Shown: one piece after another, positions 1 to 7,341 of the stretch
How positions within the stretch are numbered: position 1 is the first letter of the stretch
Layout of the letters: each line of letters begins with the position of its first letter
Assembly: GCA_963736425.1 (NCBI GenBank)
Contig: CAVTOX010000008.1
Location: 28,184-92,183 of the forward strand
DNA from: Prado023 sp963736425
GTDB taxonomy: Bacteria > Actinomycetota > Actinomycetes > S36-B12 > CAIYMF01
Length of the DNA: 64,000 bases
Reading direction: 5' to 3'
Notes under the pieces: model-generated
Database searches by the model: none
Told to the model about the DNA's origin: nothing
Seen by the model: only the letters and a program-made list of their open reading frames with translations
Program-made: the position numbers and the translations under genes

Positions 1-1094
1 ATCGCGGCCAGCTCCAGCCGTGGACTCGGCACCCCCGCGGCCTGTGCGGCGTAGGCCATCATCGCCGCACGGTCGAGCTGGCTGCGCATGGACAACCCGC
101 TGGCCGAGTCGTTGGCCTCCCGCAGCCGGATCGTGCGCCACAGCGCGAGGGCCAGCCCGGAACCCTCGAGGTCGCGGTCGAGGACAACGACGTCCAGATG
201 CGCCCCGTCGGCCTTCACCGCCATGTAGTGCCTGCCGGTGAACGTGCCCCCGCGCGCCCGCAGCATCACCAGCGGGATCCCCGCGGTGATCAGCGTCGTG
301 GCCACGTCGGCCCCCGACGGCCGGGTCGTGGGCGTGCCCAGGATGTAGCGCGTCAGCAGGCCGATCGCCAGGCCGACCAGGAAGCTCAGGGCCTGCGCGG
401 TGCTGGTGCTTCCCGCGCTGACCGATCCGACGATGGCCGTCGACGCCACGATGAGGCCGGTGACGACGTTCCAGCGGGGCCGGCTCATCAGGCGGGCAAC
501 GGTCACGAAGGCGACGGTCCCGCCGAGAAGGGGGTTGGTCGGGTAGGCCAGGTCGTCGCTGGTCGGGGATCCGGTCAGGGCGGCGTAGAGCGTCTCGTAT
601 CCGGAGTTGCGCACGGCCGTGGAGAGCAGGGTCAGCGCGATGGCCGCAATTGTCATGGCCGCGATGGACTCGAGCAGCTGTCGCCCGCGCCTTCGGATAA
701 GCAGCGAGACGGCTGCGACCAGCGGCAGCATCACCACGCCCAGGCCGGCCAGGGCGCTGAGCAGGCCCCAGATCACGTCCGGCAGGGAGCGCTGGGCGTC
801 GGCAAGGTCGTCGTCGATCGCGATCACGGTCTGCTGGGCGGTGACGGCCAGGAGCACGACCAGGGCGGCGATCACGATGGCCAGGACGGCGCCCAGCAGG
901 TCGCGCGGACGGCGCAGGCGCGAGCGGAAGAACCCCTCCTCCACCACGAGGGTGGTGTAGTTGGGGGAGGTGGGGGCGGGGGCTGCGGCTCCAGTGGGGG
1001 GCGCCAGGGATGCGTCGGTCAGGGCGCCCAACCCGCTCGGCACCGGCTCCTGCAGCAGATCGGGCGCCACTGGGTTCGTGGGGCGCTCGGTCAC
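1..1094 (-). CDS. Membrane protein with kinase-like region, partial (LPG-synthase-TM type)
   Basis: The frame is open on the minus strand from a GTG at 1094 to the left edge, so the C-terminal part lies outside the window. The first 65 or so residues are acidic and Pro/Ala-rich. Several hydrophobic segments follow (for example VLAIVIAALVVLLAVTAQ and MTIAAIALTLLSTAV). After them comes a soluble stretch with GGTFTGRHYMAVKADGAHLD, then RAAMMAYAAQAAGVPSPRL. That second stretch resembles the protein-kinase-like part of large actinobacterial proteins that carry a lysylphosphatidylglycerol-synthase-type membrane region. The family assignment rests on recall of that layout. The reading frame itself is clear, since the membrane segments are continuous and no stop occurs. 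Confidence 0.7.
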   Translation of the reverse strand, partial: MTERPTNPVAPDLLQEPVPSGLGALTDASLAPPTGAAAPAPTSPNYTTLVVEEGFFRSRLRRPRDLLGAVLAIVIAALVVLLAVTAQQTVIAIDDDLADAQRSLPDVIWGLLSALAGLGVVMLPLVAAVSLLIRRRGRQLLESIAAMTIAAIALTLLSTAVRNSGYETLYAALTGSPTSDDLAYPTNPLLGGTVAFVTVARLMSRPRWNVVTGLIVASTAIVGSVSAGSTSTAQALSFLVGLAIGLLTRYILGTPTTRPSGADVATTLITAGIPLVMLRARGGTFTGRHYMAVKADGAHLDVVVLDRDLEGSGLALALWRTIRLREANDSASGLSMRSQLDRAAMMAYAAQAAGVPSPRLELAA

Positions 1095-1413
1095 TCCCCG
1101 ATGTTGTCACGTTCCCGCCGGTCGGGTGGGGATTGGCCCGCGCGGTGGGCACGGGGCTCGGTGTCGGTCGCTGGTCGAGCCCCCAGCGCGGAACTGCTCC
1201 CGGTTGGCCGATCTGCCCCCCCGGATGGGAGTAGATCGTCGGATGCGGAGCAGATCGCGTCCCGGCGGGCCCGGCGCCGCGAGGTGCGTTGCGCTTCCAG
1301 TGCGTTCAGTCTCAACAGATGGCGAGGCGCACGCTAAGGCAACCCCCTGTCTGTGGTGGGGACGCCGAAGGGACGCTCCTCGGGGCTACGGTGATTTCAG
1401 GGGAGGTGCCCAG
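1095..1413. promoter_or_regulatory. Divergent intergenic region with candidate promoter
   Basis: This stretch separates two divergent genes and no convincing gene was found in it. On the plus strand a TACGGT hexamer at 1387-1392 could be a -10 element. It is followed by a strong ribosome binding site, GGGGAGG at 1400-1406, seven bases before the ATG at 1414. I saw no good -35 element. The GTG at 1094 of the minus-strand gene lies at the left end. Confidence 0.4.
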
Positions 1414-2790
1414 ATGCGGCTCGCAGGCGTTGTGGCGTTGGCACTGGTGATGTCGACGGTGGGGCCCGCAGCAGCCGCGGTGGCGGGGGCGGCTGAGTCC
1501 GGGGTCGCCCTCACCTCGGTGAGCGGAGCCACCCCCGATGGCGTCACGTTCACCGGCGCCCGCCTGTGGGACCGGGGCGTGAACTGGTGCGACCTGCAAC
1601 CGACGGCCGATGCGAACGTGGCGACCCAGGCCGCGGCGCGCCTGGGCCCGCTCCTCGACGCACTCGTGGCCAGCGGAACCCAGCGGGTGATCATCCCCCT
1701 GGGCCACAGCGCGCCCTGGGTGTTCGGTGACTCCCCGCAGTCCCGGGCCCCCGCAACGAGGTGGTCCAAGGGGTCACGGGCCATCTGGTTCTGCGGCGGG
1801 CATGCGTCTGCGGTCAGCGTGCCCCAACCGGCGACGCTGCGGCTGGCATCCGATGGCAGCAAGCCCGTGCAGTACCAGTACTTCGAGAACTACGTCGACG
1901 CACTCATGGGGTACGTCCAGACCAACTACGCGGACCGGTTCGCGGTGACCTTCCAGGTGATGAACGAGCCGAACCTGCTCAACGGCATCGACGTCAGGGC
2001 CAAGGTCGCGGGGGCGGCGACCACGACGGCGGCTGCGGTCGCGAGTGTCGTCGCGATGGAGTCGATCACCGCCAATCTGATCCGAACGAGGTATCCGGCC
2101 TTCGACCTGGTCTCGACGGCCATCTACCAGAAGGACAATGACTTCGCCCGGCGATACCTCAGGGCCCAATCCACTCGCCCCAACGTCAGTGCCATCGCGT
2201 ACAACGTCTACTCGCGCAAGAAGACCGCCACGGCGATGGTCATGGACTGGGACGCCCGCGTGGCCAAGGCGCGCTCATGGGTCCGGCGCCACAGCAGCCT
2301 GCGCGGTCTCCCGCTGATCATCACCGAGACCAACCACAACCTGATCAATCACAACCCAGCGGACCGCTCCAACCTGAAGCCGTCCATCACCAGTGCCGGC
2401 GCCCAGGCACAGCTGGCTGCTGCCACCGTGATGAACGCCTCCTTCCGCGGTGTCCGGGATCTCTACTGGCTGTCCGCTCCCCCCGGCCAGGCCGCCGTGA
2501 ACCTGGCGCCCGGAACGCCGGCGCAGGCGGCCATCCTCGCGTTGAGCACAGCGACGCAGGGAATGCGCCTGTCCGGATGCCGCTGGTACGGATCCCTGCG
2601 CGGATGCAACTACCAGGACCCCACCGGCGTGCGACAAGCGATCCGCATCATGTGGCGGCAGTACGGGTCCGTGCGGTACCGGCTCCCGCGCGGCGCGCAG
2701 GTCGCCACCGTGTGGGGCGCCACCTCGAGCGCGGCGGTCGGGTCCAGGGTCAAGGTCGGGACCACGCCACTGATCCTGACGTGGTTGTGA
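1414..2790 (+). CDS. Secreted glycoside hydrolase, clan-A TIM-barrel type
   Basis: This 458-residue protein starts with a signal peptide (MRLAGVVALALVMSTVGPAA, likely cleaved near AVAGAA), so it is exported. Two motifs mark a retaining clan GH-A glycosidase: VMNEPN with the probable acid/base Glu185, and ITETN with the probable nucleophile Glu305. Spacing and length resemble GH39 or related families acting on plant or microbial polysaccharide, but the substrate cannot be read from sequence. Cys pairs near the C-terminus (SGCRWYGSLRGCNY) fit an extracytoplasmic protein. ATG 1414 is preferred because it follows a strong ribosome binding site and begins the signal peptide. The gene converges on the MazF gene and looks monocistronic. 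Confidence 0.8.
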   Translation: MRLAGVVALALVMSTVGPAAAAVAGAAESGVALTSVSGATPDGVTFTGARLWDRGVNWCDLQPTADANVATQAAARLGPLLDALVASGTQRVIIPLGHSAPWVFGDSPQSRAPATRWSKGSRAIWFCGGHASAVSVPQPATLRLASDGSKPVQYQYFENYVDALMGYVQTNYADRFAVTFQVMNEPNLLNGIDVRAKVAGAATTTAAAVASVVAMESITANLIRTRYPAFDLVSTAIYQKDNDFARRYLRAQSTRPNVSAIAYNVYSRKKTATAMVMDWDARVAKARSWVRRHSSLRGLPLIITETNHNLINHNPADRSNLKPSITSAGAQAQLAAATVMNASFRGVRDLYWLSAPPGQAAVNLAPGTPAQAAILALSTATQGMRLSGCRWYGSLRGCNYQDPTGVRQAIRIMWRQYGSVRYRLPRGAQVATVWGATSSAAVGSRVKVGTTPLILTWL

Positions 2791-2833
2791 CTGTCGCGTT
2801 CGCGGGCCGCATCTCCCGCCCGGCGTCTGCGTG

Positions 2834-3166
2834 TCAGGGTGACAGGTTCAAGGCGGCCATGAGGCCCCTACCGACCGCTTCCATGGCCCTCGGGCTGAGA
2901 GCGCCGAGGTCGCGCGTCACCTCGTCCTGCCAGATCTCGACGATGTCGTCGCAGACGACATTGCCGTGGAATGCCTCGGGGGGACCCAGACGAACGATGC
3001 TCGGAAGGTCCGGCTTGGGCGTGGTCGTCAACCGAACAGCAAGGACCTGTGGGAGCTGGTTGTTGCGGCGGTTGTTCGACACCACGAGGAAGTACTTGTC
3101 CTCGTCGAGATTCGACAGGCGGGCCGCGTAGACGCGCCCACGAAGCAGCGGCCACAGGGTTGTCAC
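2834..3166 (-). CDS. MazF/PemK-type toxin (endoribonuclease)
   Basis: This 110-residue protein carries the MazF-like core: GRVYAARLSNLDEDKYFLVV near the N-terminus, then LPQVLAVRLT and VVCDDIVEIWQDEV. Family members are mRNA-cutting ribonucleases held inactive by a small antitoxin. The GTG at 3166 is chosen because AGGAA lies about 9 bases upstream and the start falls 7 bases after the antitoxin stop, so the two genes are one transcript. It is cytoplasmic with no membrane segment. The length is close to typical MazF. Whether it is catalytically active cannot be judged from sequence alone. It converges on the secreted glycosidase gene. Confidence 0.75.
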   Translation of the reverse strand: MTTLWPLLRGRVYAARLSNLDEDKYFLVVSNNRRNNQLPQVLAVRLTTTPKPDLPSIVRLGPPEAFHGNVVCDDIVEIWQDEVTRDLGALSPRAMEAVGRGLMAALNLSP

Positions 3167-3173
3167 CGCTGGA

Positions 3174-3491
3174 TCATTCCTCGTGGGCCCACGAGGGCGT
3201 GCGGCGCCGCGCCTCGGCTCGGTACTGGGCTGCCGCACCGGCCTGCTCGGCAGCGAGCTGGGCGTAGCTGGCCTCCTCAACGGCGCTCCGGATGGCCGCG
3301 AGCCCCACCTCGAAGACCGCGTGCAACATTGACGCCTCGCTAACGGTGGAAGGTGTCTCAAGGCCGCTGAGCCGTTCCAGGGCCTCGCGGTGCCCCGGCG
3401 ATGAGGAGAGCAGCGCGAGGTCCCGCTCGTCTCGGTCGGTGAGGGGCAGCGATGGGCGCCGCACAATCCGGGCACGCATGCGTGTTGTCAT
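3174..3491 (-). CDS. Antitoxin partner of MazF-like toxin
   Basis: This 105-residue, charged, mostly helical protein is encoded directly before the toxin. I do not recognise a named antitoxin family with certainty. Near residues 55-70 there is VSEASMLHAVFEVGLAAI, which resembles the helix-helix part of a ribbon-helix-helix DNA binder. The C-terminal third is Ala/Glu/Arg-rich and could be the toxin-wrapping tail. The start is ATG 3491, seven bases behind a probable -10 element, so the mRNA may be leaderless. Position, size and coupling to the toxin are the main support for the call. Confidence 0.65.
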   Translation of the reverse strand: MTTRMRARIVRRPSLPLTDRDERDLALLSSSPGHREALERLSGLETPSTVSEASMLHAVFEVGLAAIRSAVEEASYAQLAAEQAGAAAQYRAEARRRTPSWAHEE

Positions 3492-3527
3492 GACCCATAT
3501 TGTGCGGCACATAGTGAAGTGCGTCAA
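3492..3527 (-). promoter_or_regulatory. Leaderless promoter and possible operator of the toxin-antitoxin pair
   Basis: Read on the minus strand, TTGACG (3522-3527), a 17-base spacer and CACAAT (3499-3504) make a good sigma-70-type promoter. The hexamer ends seven bases before the antitoxin ATG, so transcription should start at the A of the start codon. Short dyads overlap it: GTG-CGG-CAC at 3502-3510 and a GCAC/GTGC pair just beside it. These are plausible autorepression sites, as usual for such pairs. The divergent adnA start is 100 bases away. Confidence 0.5.
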
Positions 3528-3591
3528 TCCCGAGGCGAAGTGGCTGCCGCTGTCGGACCCATGTGGTTGCCTTTGCTCGGAGGGGAGGGCC

Positions 3592-6500
3592 ATGAACAGC
3601 AGGGAACGCAGGTCGGATGCGCGGTCGTTGGCGGCTGGGTCGCGTTCGGCCGGTTCGAGCGTGGCCGTGCGGCTCGATCGACGCGCCCCGGAGCCGCTGG
3701 CCCCGCTGCACCTCGACCCCCAGCAGCGGGCCGTCGTCGAGCACCGCGACGGGCACCTGCTGGTCCTCGCCGGCCCCGGCACCGGCAAGACCGCCACCCT
3801 CGCCGAGCTGGTGGTCGCCCGCATCGGCGACCCGGTGGACCCGATCCCGGCCGACCGGATCCTTGCCCTGACGTTCGGGCGTCGAGCGGCGCGCGAGCTC
3901 TCCGACCGGATCAGCGGGCGGCTCGGTGGCGGCGCGGTCCCGGTCGTGAGCACGTTCCACTCGTTCGCGTACGGCGTCCTGCGTCAGCACGCCGACCCCA
4001 CCGCGTTCGCCAGCCCCCCACGGCTCCTGGTCGCCGCCGAGCAGGACGCGCGGTTGCGCGAGCTGCTCACCTACTCGATCGAGGAGGGTCGGCTGCAGTG
4101 GCCCGAGTCGCTCTCGCGGGCGGTCGGCACCCGCGGGATCGCCGAGCAGGTGCGTGCGTTGCTGGCCCGGGCGCGCGGCCAGGGCCTCGACGGCAAGGAC
4201 CTCACCCGGATCGGCAAACGCGAGGGCGTGCCCGTGTGGGCCGCGCTCGGCGGCTTCTTCGAGGAGTACCTCGCGACCCTGGAGTTCGAGGGCAGCCTCG
4301 ACTACGCCGAGCTGATCTTGCGCGCAGCCGTGCTGGCCAACGACCCCCGGGCCGGACGCGCGCTCCGTGAGGCGTTCCGGCTCGTCGTCGTGGACGAGTA
4401 CCAGGACACCGACCCGGCCCAGGTCGCGCTGCTGCGCGGGCTCGCCGGCGGCGGCGCCCAGGTGGTGGCCGTCGGAGACCCCGACCAGGCGATCTACGGC
4501 TTCCGCGGCGCGGACGTGCGCGGCATCCTCCGGTTCCCCGACGTGTTCTCGGGGCCGACCGGCCAGCCCGCCGCGATCGAGGTGCTGCGCACGACCCGAC
4601 GGTTCCCGCGAGCCATCGCGGAGGCGGCCTCCGGTGTGCTGGGGCCGGTGTCCCTGGCGCCGCTGCCGGCTGAGGTCCAGCGACTGCATCGGATGCCCGA
4701 GGCCCTGGATGGCCCCGCCCAGGTGCAGGTCCGCACCTTCCCGACCGCTGCCGCCGAGGCGTCCGGAATCGCGGAGACCCTGCTGCGAGCGCATGCGGGG
4801 GACGCGGATCGCCCCGGGCTGGACTGGTCGCAGATGGCCGTGCTGGTGCGCAATCCCGCCGTCAGCGGTCCGGTCCTGGCGCGCGCGATGCGGGCTGCCG
4901 GGATCCCCGTGTGGCTGCCGCCGGACGAGACCCCGCTCGGCGACGAGCCGGCGGTCGGCGTCCTGCTGGCGGTCCTCGGCCTCGCGCTCGACCCGTCCTC
5001 CGTGCCCGAGGAGACCGGGCGGGCGCTCCTGGCCGGACCGCTCGGGCGGGCGGACGCCGTCGCGATCCGGGCGCTGGCCCGGGCGGTGCTCATGGAGCGG
5101 CGCGGGGCGGGACTCGAGGGGGAGACTCCCGGGTCGGACGGGTCGGAGCGCCGCGAGTCCTCCGACGCGCTGCTGACCGCCGCGCTGGCTCGTGGGGAGC
5201 TGCCGGCGGCGTCGGCGGACATCCCGCGCTCTGCGGTGGCTGCCTTCGCCCGCGTGGCAAAGTCGGTCGCTGCCGGGCGGATGGCGATGCAGTCGGGCCA
5301 GATGGTCAGCGAGGTGCTGTGGGCGGTCTGGAGCTCCACGGACTGGCCGGAGCGGCTGCGGTCGGCCGCGCTGCGCCCGGGCGGCGGGTACACCGCGGCC
5401 GCCTCCGCCCATCGCGACCTCGATGCGGTGGTGGCCCTGTTCGAGTTGGCCAACCGGCTGCCCGCCCAGCGTCGCGGCGAGATCGGCATGGCCGCGTTCC
5501 TGGACGACATCAACGCGCTGCGGCTGCCCCAGGAGGTGCGCGGCGCCCAGGAGTCCGACCGCGACCATGTGCGGCTGCTCAGCGCCCACCGCGCCAAGGG
5601 CCTGGAGTGGGAGCTGGTGGTGGTGGCCGCGGTCCAGGAGGGGCAGTGGCCCGACGTCCGGCTGCGCTCGGACCTCCTGCGCGTCGCGGAGCTCGGACCC
5701 AGGGGTCGCATCGAGGGCCTGACGCATGCCGACCTGCTCGCCGAGGAGCGCCGGCTCATGTACGTCGCGTGCACGAGGGCGCGGTCGTGGCTGGTCGTGT
5801 CCGCCGTGGCGGAGCGTGTCGAGGGCGGCTTGCAGGCGTCGAGGTTCCTGGCTGAGCTCGGCCAGGAGGTGGAGGCCATGCCGGTGCGTTCGGCGTCGCC
5901 GATGTCCGCCGAGGGCCTGATCGCCGCGCTGCGTGAGGCGGCCGAGGCTCCGGCGATGGTCGGCGCGGACGGGTCGGGTGATCCTCAGGTCGAGGAGTTG
6001 CGGGGAGCGGCGATCCAACGCCTGGCCGCGTTGGCTCTTCGAGCGCGGGAGTCGGGGCCGCTGGGACCGATGGCGGCTGCCGACCCGACCCGGTGGTGGG
6101 GCGCGCAGCCCCTGACGGGCAGGGACGGGGCGGTTGCTTCGGAGCGTGTCGCTCCGTACGACGGTGCGGCACGCCCGGAGGGCTCAGCAACCGCCGACGG
6201 AACCACCCCTCCCGTCGACCCTCCGCGACCGCTGCGGCTGTCGCCGTCGGCTGTGGCCGCCCTGCGCGACTGCCCGCTGCGCTGGTTCCTCGACCGGCGC
6301 GTCGGGGCGGGGAACCCGTCCGGTGGGGCGGCCATCGTCGGACTCGTCGTCCACGCCGTGGCGGAGGCGATCGCCCGCGGGGACGTCGCTCCGGACGAGC
6401 GCGAGATCGGGCCGTTCGTCGACGAGATCTGGGCCTCGGTGCCCTTCCCCGCGCACTACCAGCGAGTCCACGAGCGCCGCCGCGTCGACGAGATGATCAC

Positions 6501-7341
6501 CGCCCTGATCGCCTGGGACGCATCGACGGGCCGCTCCGTCGCCGCCACCGAGCTGACATTCCACCTCCCCGTTCCGGGTGTGTCCAGGCAAGTCAGCGTC
6601 TCGGGCTCGATCGACCGTGTGGACCGCTCTGAGGACGGCCGACTCCACGTCGTGGACTTCAAGACCGGGCGAACCGCGGCCTCCGCGGCAGCCACCGCGG
6701 AGCATCCCCAACTGGGGATCTACCAGCTGGCGATCCGGCTGGGTGCCCTCGACGGCCGTGGGGACGCGCCCGGCCCGGGAGCTACCGAAGGGGGCCGCGG
6801 CGACGAGCAACCTGACGAAGTGGTCCTCGGCGCGGGGGAGGGCCAGGGGCCGACTGACCCCGGTCCTCACGGCACCTACGAAGCGTCCTCGGCGGCCGAC
6901 GCACTCGTCGATGACGAGCTGGCGGTGCCCGTCGCGCTCGGACAGGCGGAACTGGTCCACCTCGCGGACCGGTTCGCCTCGGGCATGCCGAAGGTGCGCA
7001 TCCAGGCCCCGATCGAGGACGGCTGGACCTGGGTCAACGACCTGATTGTCGACGCAGCCCGGCTTGCCGACGGCCCGGAGTACCCGGCGCGGCCCAACGG
7101 TCACTGCAAGTCCTGCGCCTTCCGCTTCATGTGCCCGGCGCAGTCCGCTGCAGCCGCTGGGCAGCCGGCGGTGGCCGCCACCCCCGCGAGCGCCGGGTCC
7201 CCGGACGAACGGGCGGACGTGCCGGCCGCCTCGACCCGAGCGCGGACAGGCCCCGACCTGCCGACCCAGCCCGTCGAGGAGGCCCGCCCGAGCACGCCCG
7301 AGGTGCCGGTTCAGCAGTCGCTCTGGGGGGACGACCTCTGA
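3592..7341 (+). CDS. adnA: AdnA-like ATP-dependent DNA helicase-nuclease
   Basis: This 1249-residue UvrD-type motor has a C-terminal Cas4/RecB-type nuclease. Walker A is AGPGTGKT with Lys66, and Walker B is DEYQDTDPAQ with Asp268-Glu269. The helicase motif GDPDQAIYGFRGAD follows, and LLSAHRAKGLEWE marks the second RecA-like half. The nuclease shows GSIDRV and VVDFKTGR (Asp1022, Lys1024). Four cysteines, Cys894 and Cys1172, Cys1175, Cys1181, are placed like the iron-sulfur staple of AddB-type nucleases. In mycobacteria AdnA pairs with AdnB to resect double-strand breaks. ATG 3592 follows GGAGGGGAGG at optimal spacing. The downstream adnB overlaps it by one base (TGATG), so both subunits are probably made together. 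Confidence 0.88.
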   Translation: MNSRERRSDARSLAAGSRSAGSSVAVRLDRRAPEPLAPLHLDPQQRAVVEHRDGHLLVLAGPGTGKTATLAELVVARIGDPVDPIPADRILALTFGRRAARELSDRISGRLGGGAVPVVSTFHSFAYGVLRQHADPTAFASPPRLLVAAEQDARLRELLTYSIEEGRLQWPESLSRAVGTRGIAEQVRALLARARGQGLDGKDLTRIGKREGVPVWAALGGFFEEYLATLEFEGSLDYAELILRAAVLANDPRAGRALREAFRLVVVDEYQDTDPAQVALLRGLAGGGAQVVAVGDPDQAIYGFRGADVRGILRFPDVFSGPTGQPAAIEVLRTTRRFPRAIAEAASGVLGPVSLAPLPAEVQRLHRMPEALDGPAQVQVRTFPTAAAEASGIAETLLRAHAGDADRPGLDWSQMAVLVRNPAVSGPVLARAMRAAGIPVWLPPDETPLGDEPAVGVLLAVLGLALDPSSVPEETGRALLAGPLGRADAVAIRALARAVLMERRGAGLEGETPGSDGSERRESSDALLTAALARGELPAASADIPRSAVAAFARVAKSVAAGRMAMQSGQMVSEVLWAVWSSTDWPERLRSAALRPGGGYTAAASAHRDLDAVVALFELANRLPAQRRGEIGMAAFLDDINALRLPQEVRGAQESDRDHVRLLSAHRAKGLEWELVVVAAVQEGQWPDVRLRSDLLRVAELGPRGRIEGLTHADLLAEERRLMYVACTRARSWLVVSAVAERVEGGLQASRFLAELGQEVEAMPVRSASPMSAEGLIAALREAAEAPAMVGADGSGDPQVEELRGAAIQRLAALALRARESGPLGPMAAADPTRWWGAQPLTGRDGAVASERVAPYDGAARPEGSATADGTTPPVDPPRPLRLSPSAVAALRDCPLRWFLDRRVGAGNPSGGAAIVGLVVHAVAEAIARGDVAPDEREIGPFVDEIWASVPFPAHYQRVHERRRVDEMITALIAWDASTGRSVAATELTFHLPVPGVSRQVSVSGSIDRVDRSEDGRLHVVDFKTGRTAASAAATAEHPQLGIYQLAIRLGALDGRGDAPGPGATEGGRGDEQPDEVVLGAGEGQGPTDPGPHGTYEASSAADALVDDELAVPVALGQAELVHLADRFASGMPKVRIQAPIEDGWTWVNDLIVDAARLADGPEYPARPNGHCKSCAFRFMCPAQSAAAAGQPAVAATPASAGSPDERADVPAASTRARTGPDLPTQPVEEARPSTPEVPVQQSLWGDDL

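Noticed and set aside
198..1337. Plus-strand frames of up to 379 residues at the left end
   Set aside because: Low-complexity Arg/Gly/His text antisense to the membrane protein with clear hydrophobic segments.
3358..6018. An 886-residue minus-strand frame opposite adnA
   Set aside because: His/Arg/Gly-rich shadow composition with no domain motif; adnA on the other strand has all helicase motifs.
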